Positions 9,437 to 19,059 of a DNA stretch of 64,000 nucleotides are shown here, piece by piece. This DNA comes from Aquiflexum gelatinilyticum (GTDB lineage: Bacteria > Bacteroidota > Bacteroidia > Cytophagales > Cyclobacteriaceae). The position numbers and the translations under genes were made by a program. Position 1 is the first letter of the stretch. Each line of letters starts with the position of its first letter. Location: positions 1 to 64,000 of the forward strand of contig NZ_JANSUY010000002.1 in assembly GCF_024741135.1 (NCBI RefSeq). The letters run 5' to 3'. The notes under the pieces were generated by a model that saw only the letters and a list, made by a program, of their open reading frames with translations, made no database searches and was not told the DNA's origin.

Positions 9437-10264
9437 TTAATCTGAAAATCCATTTAAGGCTGGTTGTTGATTTCTTAGAAACTGGAGCGACAATTGATTA
9501 AAAACTTCCGGCTGTTCGACATTGACTACATGGCCGCATGATTTGACAATATTGAGAATAGAAAGTTTATGCTCTTTAACGATTTTTTTTACTGCTTCGA
9601 GAAACATAATATCCTCCTCACCCATGACGTAAAGCGTAGGGATCGAAAGGTCTTTTTCTTTGAAAAATTTCAACAGGGGATTGATGTCCTTGGTCAATTT
9701 AAACCACCTGATAAATTCCTTTTGGCAAAGTCTTTTTGCCTCATTGATGAACAAATTTCGGGACTCGGCATGGTGCCTTCTTGGCATTATGATCCAGGCA
9801 AACAAGCTATATAGCCACATGTAAGGAACCACGCTTTTGAATGTATTGCCTAAAGTCACCAGAATTTGAGAGGTGAAGTTCAGCCTAGTAATAGCTCCTG
9901 CCATGATCAGGGACTTTACCCGGCGGGGTTCCATTTCTGCCAATTGCCTTGCCAAAATAGTCCCTAAAGAAACTCCCATTACATGTGCCGGTGGCAAATT
10001 AAGATGATCAAGGACTTCAATGATGTCTTTTGTCACCGCCGGAAAGGTGTATTCTTCCTTCCAGATATTTCTTATGGATTCAGCGGATTTACCATGGCCT
10101 CGCAGGTCAATGAGCAAAAGATTGAATTCCTGTTTGAATTCCCTGATTTGTTTGTGCCAAATTGAGGACGAGCCTCCGGCCCCATGAATGAATACCACCC
10201 ATTCGTTACTGGTAGAATGCCTGTAAGTTTTGTAATACAACATACTGTTTTTCATCTTGACCAA
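9437..10264 (-). CDS. Alpha/beta hydrolase
   Basis: Cytoplasmic serine hydrolase of 275 aa. The oxyanion-hole HGAG motif is at residues 27-30, LIDLRGHGKS at about 51-60, the nucleophile elbow GVSLG has Ser99, a likely acid residue lies in MGEEDIMF, and the catalytic His is in SCGHVVNVEQP. The fold is certain, the substrate is not: esterases, lipases and C-C hydrolases share this layout. It is the promoter-proximal gene of the efflux operon, 5 bp upstream of the adaptor gene, so it is probably co-expressed with the pump. No signal peptide is visible. The start could also be Met4 or Met8. Confidence 0.88.
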   Translation of the reverse strand: MVKMKNSMLYYKTYRHSTSNEWVVFIHGAGGSSSIWHKQIREFKQEFNLLLIDLRGHGKSAESIRNIWKEEYTFPAVTKDIIEVLDHLNLPPAHVMGVSLGTILARQLAEMEPRRVKSLIMAGAITRLNFTSQILVTLGNTFKSVVPYMWLYSLFAWIIMPRRHHAESRNLFINEAKRLCQKEFIRWFKLTKDINPLLKFFKEKDLSIPTLYVMGEEDIMFLEAVKKIVKEHKLSILNIVKSCGHVVNVEQPEVFNQLSLQFLRNQQPALNGFSD

Positions 10265-10556
10265 GTAATAACCGAACAGGTTGAATTAAGTTCCGAACCC
10301 GAAAGCTAAGGCCATTATTTGGCGTAAAAAACAAAATAAACACGGATGGCTATTGAAGTCGATTAATGGTTAATTCGACTAAGAACCCGGACCAAGGTGT
10401 TTTTTGCCTTGGCCCTATTGCTGATTGGCATCACAATTATATTCAATGAAAACTGGAAAAAGCCAATGATTGGTAAAAACCAATTTATTCGTCTTTTCTT
10501 TTCTGAAAAATCTACAAAATTGTATCAACCTTTCTTAAGCTCAAAATTGATTCTAT

Positions 10557-12731
10557 TTAGAGCTTTCTTCTGATAAAATCTGTCATCAGGGAATACAAAT
10601 GCCATGATGTATTGCCTCCCGAAATCCCGTGATTCCGGTTGGGATAATACATCGTTTCAAACTGTTTGTCAGCTTTGATTAATGCATCGACAAGATCTAC
10701 TGCATTTTGGTAATGCACATTGTCATCTCCTGTTCCATGAATAAGCAGCAGATTTCCCTTCAGTTTGTCCACATGGGTGATCGGGCTGTTGTCATCATAT
10801 CCGGCGGCATTTTGCTGAGGCGTCTGGAGATACCGCTCTGTATAAATAGTGTCATAATACCGCCAAGTCGTCACAGGAGCGACCGCAATGGCTGCTTTGA
10901 AAACATCATTTCCTTTCATCAATGCAAGAGAGGACATATAGCCTCCATATGACCAACCCCAGATTCCTATCCTCGATTTATCAATAAAGGGAAGTGAACC
11001 TAAGTACTTGGCTCCGGCGATTTGGTCCTCAGTTTCCAGTTTACCAAGATTCGCATAGGTAGAATGCTTGAAGTCTCTGCCTCGCGCACCTGTTCCTCTG
11101 TTGTCTACACAAGCCACAATGTATCCTTCTGCGGCAAGATGATGATGCCAAAAGTCCCTTGTTCCACCCCATGCATTAGTCACATTTTGGGAACCTGGTC
11201 CTCCATACACATACATCAGGACAGGATATTTCTTGTTTGGATCAAAATCCGCCGGCTTGATCATATACCCATTCAATGGAGTACCATCCACTGTATTGAA
11301 ACTGAAAAACTCCTTACCTGACATTGCAAAAGTCGATAGCTTTGATTTTAGCTCCTGATTATCTTCGAGAACTTTGAGAAGTTTACCGGATGCTTCGTTC
11401 AAAGTCACTTTTAGCGGGGTTGTCGAATTTGAAAAATTGGCTATGAAATATTTGAAATCTTTACTCATGTTGACTGAATAAGTACCTTTTTCAGGAGTCA
11501 GGATTTTTTTGTTTTTACCATCTAAGCTGATTACATAGAGATTTCTCTCCAGTGGTGACGCCTCGGTTGAGATATAGTAGATTTTTTTTCCTTTCTCGTC
11601 TACGCCGACCAGATTGGTCACTTCCCATCTGCCTGAGGTAATCTGCCGGATGAGGTTACCTTGGTTATCATGATGGTAAATATGTTTGAATCCATCATGT
11701 TCGGAAGTCCTTATAAAACCTTTATTATCTTCCAAAAACCTCAGGTCATCATTGTAATTGAGATCGACGTAAGTCTCTGATTTTTCTTCCAGGACGACTT
11801 TGCTCTGACCTGTTTGAGCATCGGCATATAATAAGTCAATCTGGTTTTGCAATCTATTCACCCTCAAAAATGCCAATGTATTAGCTTCCCCAGTCCAATA
11901 TATCCTAGGCAGATAAATGTCTGTCTCGGTGCCGGTATCGGCTTTCACTGTTTTTTTACTGGTAAGGTCATAAAAATGGATACTGACTTTGGCATTGGAT
12001 TCACCTGCCTTTGGGTACTTGAATTTGTAATCCTGAGGGTATAATTTACCCCAAAGCTGCATGTTGAATTCAGGAACTTCAGACTCGTCAAATCGGATAA
12101 AAGCAATTTTTTGCCCATCTGGTGACCAAGCAAAAGCCTTTGACATCGAGAATTCCTCTTCATAAACCCAATCTGCTGCGCCATTGATCACGTGGTTCCA
12201 ATTTCCGTCGTCGGTGATTTGGGTAAGTTGGTCTGAAGACAATTCTATGACAAAAAGATTATTGTCTTTGACAAAAGCGACTTTGTCATTTTCCGGAGAA
12301 AGTGTGGCGTACATGATTTTTTCACCATTGAGGAGCTTTTGAGCAGTGCCTTTTTCTAGATCAACTACATGATAAATTCCCTTGCTTGACCTCCTGTAGA
12401 TACTTTCTACATCAGAAGCGATCAGTGCTTTTGATTCATCGGCATTAAAAGAATAAGTTGAAAAATTCACCCCTAATGATTCTCCATCAATCAATATTGC
12501 CGTTTCCTCACCTGTGGCTACATTGACCTTCACCACTTTTGGACCTGCCTGACCCCTTTGAAGCTTGCTGTAAAATTGGCCATCTTTCATCCAATTGATC
12601 CCCTGAACTGACTTTTGGGAAAAGGTATTGTTCTTAAAAACATCCTCTAGGGTGACTTTTTGTTGGGCAAATGTCTCAAAGTTACAAACCAGGAAAAATG
12701 CCAAAAAAGAAACCAACTTAATTCTCATCAT
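10557..12731 (-). CDS. S9 family prolyl dipeptidyl peptidase (DPP-IV type)
   Basis: Secreted or periplasmic serine peptidase of 724 aa with a signal peptide (ending FAQQ near residue 23). The N-terminal eight-bladed beta-propeller (about residues 60-480) carries the WVYEEEF motif whose Glu pair binds the substrate N-terminus in DPP-IV. The C-terminal alpha/beta hydrolase domain has the triad Ser594 in GWSYGG, Asp669/670 in GTGDDNVH and His701 in NRNHG. It should release X-Pro or X-Ala dipeptides from peptide N-termini, supporting peptide use. It lies downstream of the phosphatase gene with a 115-bp gap. No clear U-tailed terminator follows. Two short inverted repeats at 10392-10412 and 10469-10484 in the 292-bp gap below it are too weak to call. 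Confidence 0.95.
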   Translation of the reverse strand: MMRIKLVSFLAFFLVCNFETFAQQKVTLEDVFKNNTFSQKSVQGINWMKDGQFYSKLQRGQAGPKVVKVNVATGEETAILIDGESLGVNFSTYSFNADESKALIASDVESIYRRSSKGIYHVVDLEKGTAQKLLNGEKIMYATLSPENDKVAFVKDNNLFVIELSSDQLTQITDDGNWNHVINGAADWVYEEEFSMSKAFAWSPDGQKIAFIRFDESEVPEFNMQLWGKLYPQDYKFKYPKAGESNAKVSIHFYDLTSKKTVKADTGTETDIYLPRIYWTGEANTLAFLRVNRLQNQIDLLYADAQTGQSKVVLEEKSETYVDLNYNDDLRFLEDNKGFIRTSEHDGFKHIYHHDNQGNLIRQITSGRWEVTNLVGVDEKGKKIYYISTEASPLERNLYVISLDGKNKKILTPEKGTYSVNMSKDFKYFIANFSNSTTPLKVTLNEASGKLLKVLEDNQELKSKLSTFAMSGKEFFSFNTVDGTPLNGYMIKPADFDPNKKYPVLMYVYGGPGSQNVTNAWGGTRDFWHHHLAAEGYIVACVDNRGTGARGRDFKHSTYANLGKLETEDQIAGAKYLGSLPFIDKSRIGIWGWSYGGYMSSLALMKGNDVFKAAIAVAPVTTWRYYDTIYTERYLQTPQQNAAGYDDNSPITHVDKLKGNLLLIHGTGDDNVHYQNAVDLVDALIKADKQFETMYYPNRNHGISGGNTSWHLYSLMTDFIRRKL

Positions 12732-12846
12732 AAATTTCTATGTCTATTGTGGGGTTTAAAAGTATAAAAAAGCGACATAACCGGAAAAAAATTTTACGTT
12801 ACCGGGAGGACCAAACTGAAGATTTGAAATCGGATCAAGCAAAAAA

Positions 12847-13971
12847 TCAGAGAATTTCTCTGCTGCCGTTTACCCTACCCCTGTATTTTACACCGTTTTC
12901 TACAATCAATATTTCTCCTCCTCTTCCGTCTTTTATACTTGAATCCACTCCAATGACCCTACCATCAAAAAGTGGAGTGATGGCTTCGAGCGAGGTATGG
13001 CCAACAACGATATGCTTTGATTCAAAAAAGGCCAGTATATCATCCAGATTTTTATTGGAAACAGAGAATTCAATAAAATAGCCACGATACCAAATAGGCC
13101 CTTCTTCGCCGGTCAAAAATCTAATGAGGCTTTTGGTGTTCCGGCTTGCGGTAGGTTGTGGAGACAGGACCTCTTCAAAAAACACCTTATTTACTTTTTC
13201 AACATTTAATTTCCGCTTAAGAAATTGTGGAGAAATCCCAGCATGGGTAATGAGAAAATCATCAATTTTTATAATTGCAGGCCTTTTTTTCAACCAATTT
13301 CCCAATACTGAATTATCCGAATATAATTCAGCAGGATTTATCCCCATGATCTTTGATGCGGCGACATATTTTTCATTCAAGTATCTAAAATCACCTGTCT
13401 TTACCATCAATTCATGGTTCCCCAATAAAAAATGAACTTTCCCCCCGGACTTTTCAGCCTGATATGCGAGTTTATAAGCAAGCCAAAGAACCTCTGTCAC
13501 CATATCTCCACGTCCTAGTATGTCACCGTTGATGACCAAGTGGGCTTTGCCAAATGCCCAATTCATGTTTCCATCGATGATCCCGTGGTTTTTCAAAAGT
13601 TCGACCATCAAGGGATATTGTCCATGGATATCAGAGATTACCGCGAAGTTGGGTATGTTTTCATATTCCTGATCAAAATTAGGAACAGATCCCATGGTTT
13701 TTTGAAATATTTCAGGACTTAACCCAAAACCAAATTCTCTTTCTAAGAAGTCGGTGCTGAGGTTTTCTGCGGTTCTCATTTCCCCATTTTTTACCCACTT
13801 GGCTTTAAACTGGTCCCCCTGAAGGTAAATATAGGGTCCCTCTGAAATGGTGGTTTTTCCTTCTTGGGCAAATATGATTTTTGGAAATGCAAAGCATAAT
13901 AGGATCAGAATCCAAATCTTATAAAACATTTTATGAAGACTTAGTTTGGAATAATTTGCTGTTTCCATCAA
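12847..13971 (-). CDS. Exported PPP-type metallophosphatase (Shewanella-like phosphatase group)
   Basis: Calcineurin-like phosphoesterase of 374 aa. It carries the dimetal-site motifs of the PPP family: D114-x-H116 in SDIHG, G149-D150 in NGDILGRG, N185-H186 in GNHE, H in ITHAG and H in VGHTS. The canonical GDxxDRG has Gly153 in place of the second Asp. The closest family I recognise is the bacterial Shewanella-like protein phosphatases. A hydrophobic segment at residues 16-35 ending FAQ is a signal peptide, so it is probably periplasmic. The real start may be Met15 (position 13929), which gives a more typical signal sequence. Substrate unknown: phosphoprotein or small phosphoester. Confidence 0.85.
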   Translation of the reverse strand: MMETANYSKLSLHKMFYKIWILILLCFAFPKIIFAQEGKTTISEGPYIYLQGDQFKAKWVKNGEMRTAENLSTDFLEREFGFGLSPEIFQKTMGSVPNFDQEYENIPNFAVISDIHGQYPLMVELLKNHGIIDGNMNWAFGKAHLVINGDILGRGDMVTEVLWLAYKLAYQAEKSGGKVHFLLGNHELMVKTGDFRYLNEKYVAASKIMGINPAELYSDNSVLGNWLKKRPAIIKIDDFLITHAGISPQFLKRKLNVEKVNKVFFEEVLSPQPTASRNTKSLIRFLTGEEGPIWYRGYFIEFSVSNKNLDDILAFFESKHIVVGHTSLEAITPLFDGRVIGVDSSIKDGRGGEILIVENGVKYRGRVNGSREIL

Positions 13972-14120
13972 TTAACATATTTGCAATGAAAAGCGAAGAT
14001 TGAATATAACATTTATTAGCCAAATTCACCGAATACAAAAAATCTCAATCCACAATTTTGACTCCTATTTTTTTATGCCAAGCAATGATTAATGCAGATT
14101 GATTTTTACTTTTACATGCC

Positions 14121-15107
14121 ATGAAGAAAAAAATTGCCTTAGTGACCGGAGGATTTACCGGAGAATCTGTCATATCCTTAAAAAGCGCAGCGGTGGTTGA
14201 AAAAACTCTAGACCGAAGCTTATATGATATCTTCAAGATCATAATCTATCCGGGAAATTGGTATCATGAAACAGCCGCGGGTGAAAAAATTCCCGTCGAC
14301 CTCAATGATTTTTCCATCATTCTCCAAGATCAAAAAATAAAATTTGACGGGGTATTCAATATCCTTCACGGTTCACCGGGAGAAGATGGAAAGTTGGCTG
14401 GATATTTTGACATGATTGGCTTACCCTACACCACCTGTGACGCGCTGACCTCTGCCATCACGATGAACAAAGGCTACACCAAAGCAATAGTACAAGACAT
14501 TGATGAATTGTTTGTTGCAAGGTCTATCCAATTGTTTGACAACAATTCGGAAAATATCACCCGCATTTTGAAAGAGCTAAGGTTGCCACTATTTATCAAG
14601 CCAAACAACGGAGGTTCAAGTATCGGAATGAGCAAAGTCAAAGAACCGAATGAACTTCAAGAAGCTTTGGATAAGGCATTTGCAGAGGATTCGCAGGTAT
14701 TGGTAGAAGAATTTGTTTCAGGAAGGGAATTTTCGATTGGTGTATATCGGTCAAGAGGGATCACTACTGTCCTTCCTGCTACAGAGATCATCAGCAGTAA
14801 GGAATTTTTTGATTTTGAGGCCAAATATTCACCTGGAGTTTGCGAAGAAATTACCCCAGGAAGAATGACTACGGAAGAAGTGGAAAGGGTAAACCGGATC
14901 ATCGAAAAAGTATATCAAAAATTGAACTGCAAAGGGGCAGTCAGGATTGATTATTTTCTGGAATCTGAAACAGGTAAGTTTTATTTCATTGAAATCAATA
15001 CGGTTCCGGGTCAGACAGAAACCAGCCTGATCTCCCAGCAAGTGCGTGCATTAGGAATCGATGTCAAGGATTTTTACAATGCGCTGATCGAGGAAATGTT
15101 TTCCTGA
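14121..15107 (+). CDS. ddl: D-alanine--D-alanine ligase
   Basis: ATP-grasp enzyme of 328 aa that joins two D-alanines for peptidoglycan precursor synthesis in the cytoplasm. Family features in order are the N-terminal GGFTGESVISLKSA segment, NILHGSPGEDG, the central PNNGGSSIGMSKV nucleotide loop, VEEFVSGREFSIGVY, the metal-binding GAVRIDYFLE and the EINTVPGQTETSLIS C-terminal block (the usual family wording is ENTLPG; variants with INTVPG occur). Full length. It is monocistronic here and convergent with the small secreted paralogues, with a 15-bp gap. Confidence 0.93.
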   Translation: MKKKIALVTGGFTGESVISLKSAAVVEKTLDRSLYDIFKIIIYPGNWYHETAAGEKIPVDLNDFSIILQDQKIKFDGVFNILHGSPGEDGKLAGYFDMIGLPYTTCDALTSAITMNKGYTKAIVQDIDELFVARSIQLFDNNSENITRILKELRLPLFIKPNNGGSSIGMSKVKEPNELQEALDKAFAEDSQVLVEEFVSGREFSIGVYRSRGITTVLPATEIISSKEFFDFEAKYSPGVCEEITPGRMTTEEVERVNRIIEKVYQKLNCKGAVRIDYFLESETGKFYFIEINTVPGQTETSLISQQVRALGIDVKDFYNALIEEMFS

Positions 15108-15122
15108 ACTTCCTTTTGGAAC

Positions 15123-15641
15123 TCAAAAACGGATCTGAAAACCAACAAAATCAGGGATGGTGTAATAGGTCAGCCCATCATCAAAGTAAATGGGATCTGG
15201 CTTTTTTTCCGAAAAATTATACAAATCCACTGCTTCCCTTGTCAGATTTCTACTGCTTCTCCTATAAAATCCTGAAGCAATCCCAATTCCTACAGTGGCA
15301 ATCGCCAATGGTAACAAAAGATTGTTTCTCGTTGAATAGGATGCTGATTGAGGAGGAATGAAACTCAAAGCAATTACCCCCATGGAAGTTAAAAATGCAC
15401 CTCCATCCAGCAATTTGCCGGTTTTCTGCTTTTTCAAGGCCATTTGATATGTCTCAAATGCTTCGGGTTGGGTCTGCATCAATCGGTACACTTCCTCTTT
15501 GTTCAGCACTTTGGGTCCATCCAAAATATCGATTCTATCCCCCAAAAAAGTTTGCCTGTAATCAATCCTTAAAAAGGGCTCCTGACCATATACTTCGGAA
15601 ACAAGACATACCAAAAGCAAAGCAAAGGATAATTTTTTCAT
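15123..15641 (-). CDS. Hypothetical exported protein (paralogue of the next gene)
   Basis: 172 aa, no function recognised. A signal peptide of about 19 residues ends VYGQ. Two hydrophobic segments, near residues 82-95 and 108-122, could span or insert into a membrane. The protein shares a layout with the upstream gene product: an N-terminal RIDYRQTFLGDRI-type strand, a DG-K-V-EEV region, a helical MALKKQKTGK segment before the hydrophobic stretch, and a REAVDLYNF block. The two are a tandem duplication that has diverged. The 4-bp gap indicates one transcript. It ends 15 bp from the convergent ddl gene. Confidence 0.72.
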   Translation of the reverse strand: MKKLSFALLLVCLVSEVYGQEPFLRIDYRQTFLGDRIDILDGPKVLNKEEVYRLMQTQPEAFETYQMALKKQKTGKLLDGGAFLTSMGVIALSFIPPQSASYSTRNNLLLPLAIATVGIGIASGFYRRSSRNLTREAVDLYNFSEKKPDPIYFDDGLTYYTIPDFVGFQIRF

Positions 15642-15645
15642 AAGT

Positions 15646-16143
15646 TCAGAAATTGAGGGTTAAGCCTGCAGCCAAGGGCGATAGTTTAAATTGGAGGGAG
15701 GGTCGGTCACCAATTCCCCTTACTGCTTTATAGTTATAAATTTCAATCGCATCGGAAGTTTCCCTTTTGCCATTTCTTTTCATAGGAAATGCAATGGTCG
15801 TAATTGTCGCTGCTCCCAACATCATTCCTCCCGAAATAAGCACTCGCTGTTGGGTAAAATCGCCTGAAAACAAATATACCAGAGAACCTGCAGCCAAAAT
15901 CCATCCTCCCAATCTAAGGGTTTCACCGACTGCCATTTTTTGATTGGCTTTGGAAAATGCCTCAGCATCCTCAGGAAAAGCACCCATAATTTTTTCGATT
16001 TCTGAGGCCTTTACCTTTTCGCCATCTGCAAGGTAAACATGGTTACCGAATAAATTCTCCCGATAAGAAATCCTTGGATTGTTTTGGGCTTGGATATTAT
16101 TGTTAACAAATAATAATAGGAGAAAAACTGAGATTGATTTCAT
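15646..16143 (-). CDS. Hypothetical exported protein (paralogue of the previous gene)
   Basis: 165 aa, no function recognised. Signal peptide ends IQAQ near residue 20. Corresponding segments with its neighbour are RISYRENLFGNHV, ADGEKVKASEIEKIM, KANQKMAVGETLRLGG followed by a hydrophobic stretch, and SDAIEIYNY. The C-terminus (LSPLAAGLTLNF) ends in an aromatic residue after a beta-strand-like stretch, as do many outer-membrane-associated proteins, but the protein is too short to call a barrel. The frame continues 10 codons upstream. The Met used here is preferred because it begins directly at the signal sequence. Confidence 0.7.
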   Translation of the reverse strand: MKSISVFLLLLFVNNNIQAQNNPRISYRENLFGNHVYLADGEKVKASEIEKIMGAFPEDAEAFSKANQKMAVGETLRLGGWILAAGSLVYLFSGDFTQQRVLISGGMMLGAATITTIAFPMKRNGKRETSDAIEIYNYKAVRGIGDRPSLQFKLSPLAAGLTLNF

Positions 16144-16230
16144 GGGTGAAACTTCTAAGAATAACAGCATCAACGAATAGACTCAAATTAAGTTTGGCCG
16201 AAAAACGGGAAATTTCACCCATCATCCAAC

Positions 16231-16256
16231 AAAAAAAAGCGGCCCTAAAGCCGCTT
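16231..16256 (-). terminator. Rho-independent terminator of metK
   Basis: Hairpin AAGCGGC / GCCGCTT (16237-16243 and 16250-16256) with a CCTAAA loop. Read on the minus strand it is followed by a run of eight Ts. It lies 4 bp beyond the metK stop codon. Confidence 0.87.
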
Positions 16257-16260
16257 CTTC

Positions 16261-17514
16261 CTATATTCCAAACTCTTTTTTGATCTTATCCACAAAATCA
16301 AGCTTTTCCCAGGTAAACAATTCCACCTCTAGGGTTTTTGCCTCCCCATACGGGTTTTTAAAGGTTTTGAAAACTTTTTCATATTCCCTTCCCATGTGGC
16401 CATATGCAGCGGTTTCTTCATATATCGGATTTCGAAGCTTCAATCTTTGTTCTATAGCATAAGGTCTCATGTCAAAGATGCCCTCGATTTTTTTGGCAAT
16501 TTCCCCATCGCTCATACCTACTTTGGAAGTTCCGTAGGTGTTCACATAGATCCCCATTGGTTTGGCTACACCGATGGCGTAAGATACCTGCACCAAAACC
16601 TCCTCCGCTACACCCGCTGCCACCATATTTTTGGCAATATGTCTAGTGGCATAAGCTGCCGAACGGTCGACTTTGGATGGGTCTTTTCCAGAAAAAGCAC
16701 CGCCTCCATGTGCACCTTTCCCTCCATAGGTATCCACGATAATCTTCCTTCCGGTCAATCCGGTATCTCCGTGTGGGCCTCCGATGACAAACTTCCCTGT
16801 TGGGTTAATATGGTAGATAATCTGATCGGTGAACAAAGCCTGAATCTCAGGCTTCAACTGCGATTTTACTCTAGGAATCAAGATTTTGATCATGTCTTCC
16901 TTGATCTTAGCCAACATTGCAGGTTCCTCATCAAAGTCATCATGCTGGGTCGAAACTACGATGGCATCGATGCGCAAAGGCTGGTTATCATCTCCATATT
17001 CGATAGTGACCTGGGATTTGGCATCTGGTCGTAGGTAAGCAATTTCTTTGTTTTCCCTTCTAAGTGCTGCCAATTCCTTCAATATCCTATGCGAAAGATC
17101 AAGTGCCAAAGGCATGAAATTATCTGTTTCTTTAGTAGCATAGCCAAACATCATTCCTTGGTCCCCGGCACCCTGTTCTTCAGGATTTGCTCTTTCCACT
17201 CCCTGATTGATATCGGGAGACTGCTCGTGGATTGCTGAAAGAACTCCGCATGAGTTTCCGTCAAACATGTATTCACCTTTGGTATAACCGATTCTGTTGA
17301 TGACGTCTCGAGCTATTTTTTGAACATCAAGATAGATTTCCGATTTTACTTCCCCTGCAAGCACAACCTGACCTGTAGTCACCAATGTTTCACAAGCAAC
17401 TTTAGAATTTGGGTCGAATGCTAAAAAATTATCGATCAAGGCGTCCGAAATCTGATCAGCAACTTTGTCAGGATGACCTTCAGACACAGATTCGGATGTA
17501 AATAAATATGGCAT
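16261..17514 (-). CDS. metK: S-adenosylmethionine synthetase
   Basis: Methionine adenosyltransferase, 417 aa, which makes SAM from methionine and ATP in the cytoplasm. Diagnostic sequences are [12 protein letters not shown] at the N-terminus, [12 protein letters not shown] (methionine/ATP site), [14 protein letters not shown] (the second signature) and [13 protein letters not shown]. Full length for the family. It supplies the methyl donor used by the methyltransferases and by radical-SAM HemW in this window. Transcribed alone, with a strong terminator directly after the stop. I see no recognisable SAM riboswitch in the 5' region. Confidence 0.97.
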   Translation of the reverse strand: MPYLFTSESVSEGHPDKVADQISDALIDNFLAFDPNSKVACETLVTTGQVVLAGEVKSEIYLDVQKIARDVINRIGYTKGEYMFDGNSCGVLSAIHEQSPDINQGVERANPEEQGAGDQGMMFGYATKETDNFMPLALDLSHRILKELAALRRENKEIAYLRPDAKSQVTIEYGDDNQPLRIDAIVVSTQHDDFDEEPAMLAKIKEDMIKILIPRVKSQLKPEIQALFTDQIIYHINPTGKFVIGGPHGDTGLTGRKIIVDTYGGKGAHGGGAFSGKDPSKVDRSAAYATRHIAKNMVAAGVAEEVLVQVSYAIGVAKPMGIYVNTYGTSKVGMSDGEIAKKIEGIFDMRPYAIEQRLKLRNPIYEETAAYGHMGREYEKVFKTFKNPYGEAKTLEVELFTWEKLDFVDKIKKEFGI

Positions 17515-17857
17515 ATGGGAAAATATTTAAAGCGTTTTCAATTGGGTCGTAAAAATAAGGTTTCATAGGGAAATAAAAAATCGGAAACGGGCGGTTATGG
17601 CTATTGAAAGGTAAGATTATCCAAATGAACCTAAATTATCCCAATTTCAGCTTTTAATATCATTTAGAATGAATTGGAAGTTAGAAAAGAACAATTTTTA
17701 ATTTTTTGGGACAAATAAGAATAAAGGTATAGAGCTGAACATAGAGAGCCAATTTCAATAAAATTGGATGATCGATCCTCAATCTTCCTGTTTTTCCATC
17801 CCTCAATCCCGTTGGAATCCTTAACTTTGCCCAATACAACCAATTCCCAAATTCTCA
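17515..17857. other. Divergent metK/purM intergenic region
   Basis: 343 bases without a gene. It must hold both promoters. On the plus strand TAACTTTG at 17822-17829 fits the Bacteroidota -7 consensus TAnnTTTG, 28 bases before the purM ATG, but no TTG lies at the expected 19-base spacing. Nothing else recognisable. Confidence 0.45.
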
Positions 17858-19021
17858 ATGAACGAAAGGTATATGCAAAGGGGCGTATCTGCCTCCAAAG
17901 AAGATGTACATCAGGCCATTTCCAAATTGGACAAAGGACTTTTTCCAAAGGCTTTCTGCAAAATAGTGGAAGACACTCTTGGCAATGACCCTGACTTTTG
18001 CAACATCATGCATGCTGACGGGGCGGGTACAAAATCCTCCTTGGCTTACATGTATTGGAAAGAAACAGGGGATCTGAGTGTATGGAAAGGCATCGCCCAA
18101 GATGCCATCATCATGAATACCGATGACCTGCTTTGTGTCGGTGCAGTCAACAACATCTTGGTATCATCGACGATCGGGAGAAACAAGAATCTGATTCCCG
18201 GTGAGGTAATTTCAGCCATCATCAACGGTACCGAGGAAGTCTTGCAGATGCTCCGTGACCACGGTGTGAATGTGGTCCTGACAGGAGGGGAAACGGCAGA
18301 TGTAGGGGATCTTGTCCGAACGGTAATCGTAGACAGTACGGTGACTTGTAGGATGAAAAGGGAAGATGTCATCTCCAATGACAAAATCCGGCCCGGAGAT
18401 GTGGTGGTGGGATTGGCCTCCTTTGGGCATGCTACGTATGAAGATTTTTATAACGGCGGAATGGGAAGCAACGGCCTAACTTCCGCAAGGCACGATGTTT
18501 TCAACAAACTATTGAAAAGCAAATATCCTGAGAGTTTTGATCCTTCTGTCCCTGCCGATTTGGTCTATACCGGTAAATATAACCTGACAGATCCTGCTCC
18601 CGGGCTTTCAGTTGATATGGGTAAATTGGTCCTTTCTCCTACCCGTACCTATGCGCCTATCATGGTCGATGTGTTGAAATACTTAAGGCCAAACATCCAT
18701 GGCATAGTACATTGCAGCGGAGGAGCGCAGACTAAGGTTCTACATTTTGTAGACAATGTGCATGTGGTCAAAGACAATCTGTTTGATACCCCGCCACTTT
18801 TCAAAATCATCCAGGAAGAAAGCGGTACAGACTGGAAAGAAATGTACAAAGTATTCAACATGGGACACAGAATGGAGGTTTATCTTGAAGAAAGGTATGC
18901 CGAAGAGGTAATAGACATCGCCGAAGGATTGGGTGTTGAAGCCAAAATTATAGGCCGGGTTTTACCACATGATGGTAAAAAAGTAACCGTGCAAGGTACC
19001 CATGGCACTTTTGAATATTAA
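17858..19021 (+). CDS. purM: Phosphoribosylformylglycinamidine cyclo-ligase (AIR synthase), Bacteroidota form
   Basis: Cytoplasmic enzyme of 387 aa that converts FGAM to aminoimidazole ribotide in purine synthesis. It belongs to the divergent, longer PurM branch seen in Bacteroidota rather than the E. coli type. Visible motifs are the N-terminal GVSASKEDVHQAI, HADGAGTKSSLAYMYW (ATP/substrate region), NTDDLLCVGA, the nucleotide loop TGGETADVGDLVRT and the C-terminal HCSGGAQTKV and FNMGHRMEVY blocks. The start is supported because the sequence begins at the conserved N-terminus. A TAACTTTG -7 element lies 28 bases upstream. Confidence 0.9.
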   Translation: MNERYMQRGVSASKEDVHQAISKLDKGLFPKAFCKIVEDTLGNDPDFCNIMHADGAGTKSSLAYMYWKETGDLSVWKGIAQDAIIMNTDDLLCVGAVNNILVSSTIGRNKNLIPGEVISAIINGTEEVLQMLRDHGVNVVLTGGETADVGDLVRTVIVDSTVTCRMKREDVISNDKIRPGDVVVGLASFGHATYEDFYNGGMGSNGLTSARHDVFNKLLKSKYPESFDPSVPADLVYTGKYNLTDPAPGLSVDMGKLVLSPTRTYAPIMVDVLKYLRPNIHGIVHCSGGAQTKVLHFVDNVHVVKDNLFDTPPLFKIIQEESGTDWKEMYKVFNMGHRMEVYLEERYAEEVIDIAEGLGVEAKIIGRVLPHDGKKVTVQGTHGTFEY

Positions 19022-19059
19022 ATAAAAAAAAGCAAGTTAAAAAAATATCCCTTTACAAT

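Noticed and set aside
10469-10484. Hairpin ATTGGT-AAAA-ACCAAT between the hydrolase and DPP-IV genes
   Set aside because: Stem of six base pairs without a clear U-tail; another weak inverted repeat at 10392-10412 has the same problem. Not enough for a terminator call.
16396-17034. 212-codon plus-strand ORF opposite metK
   Set aside because: Shadow of a highly conserved enzyme gene.
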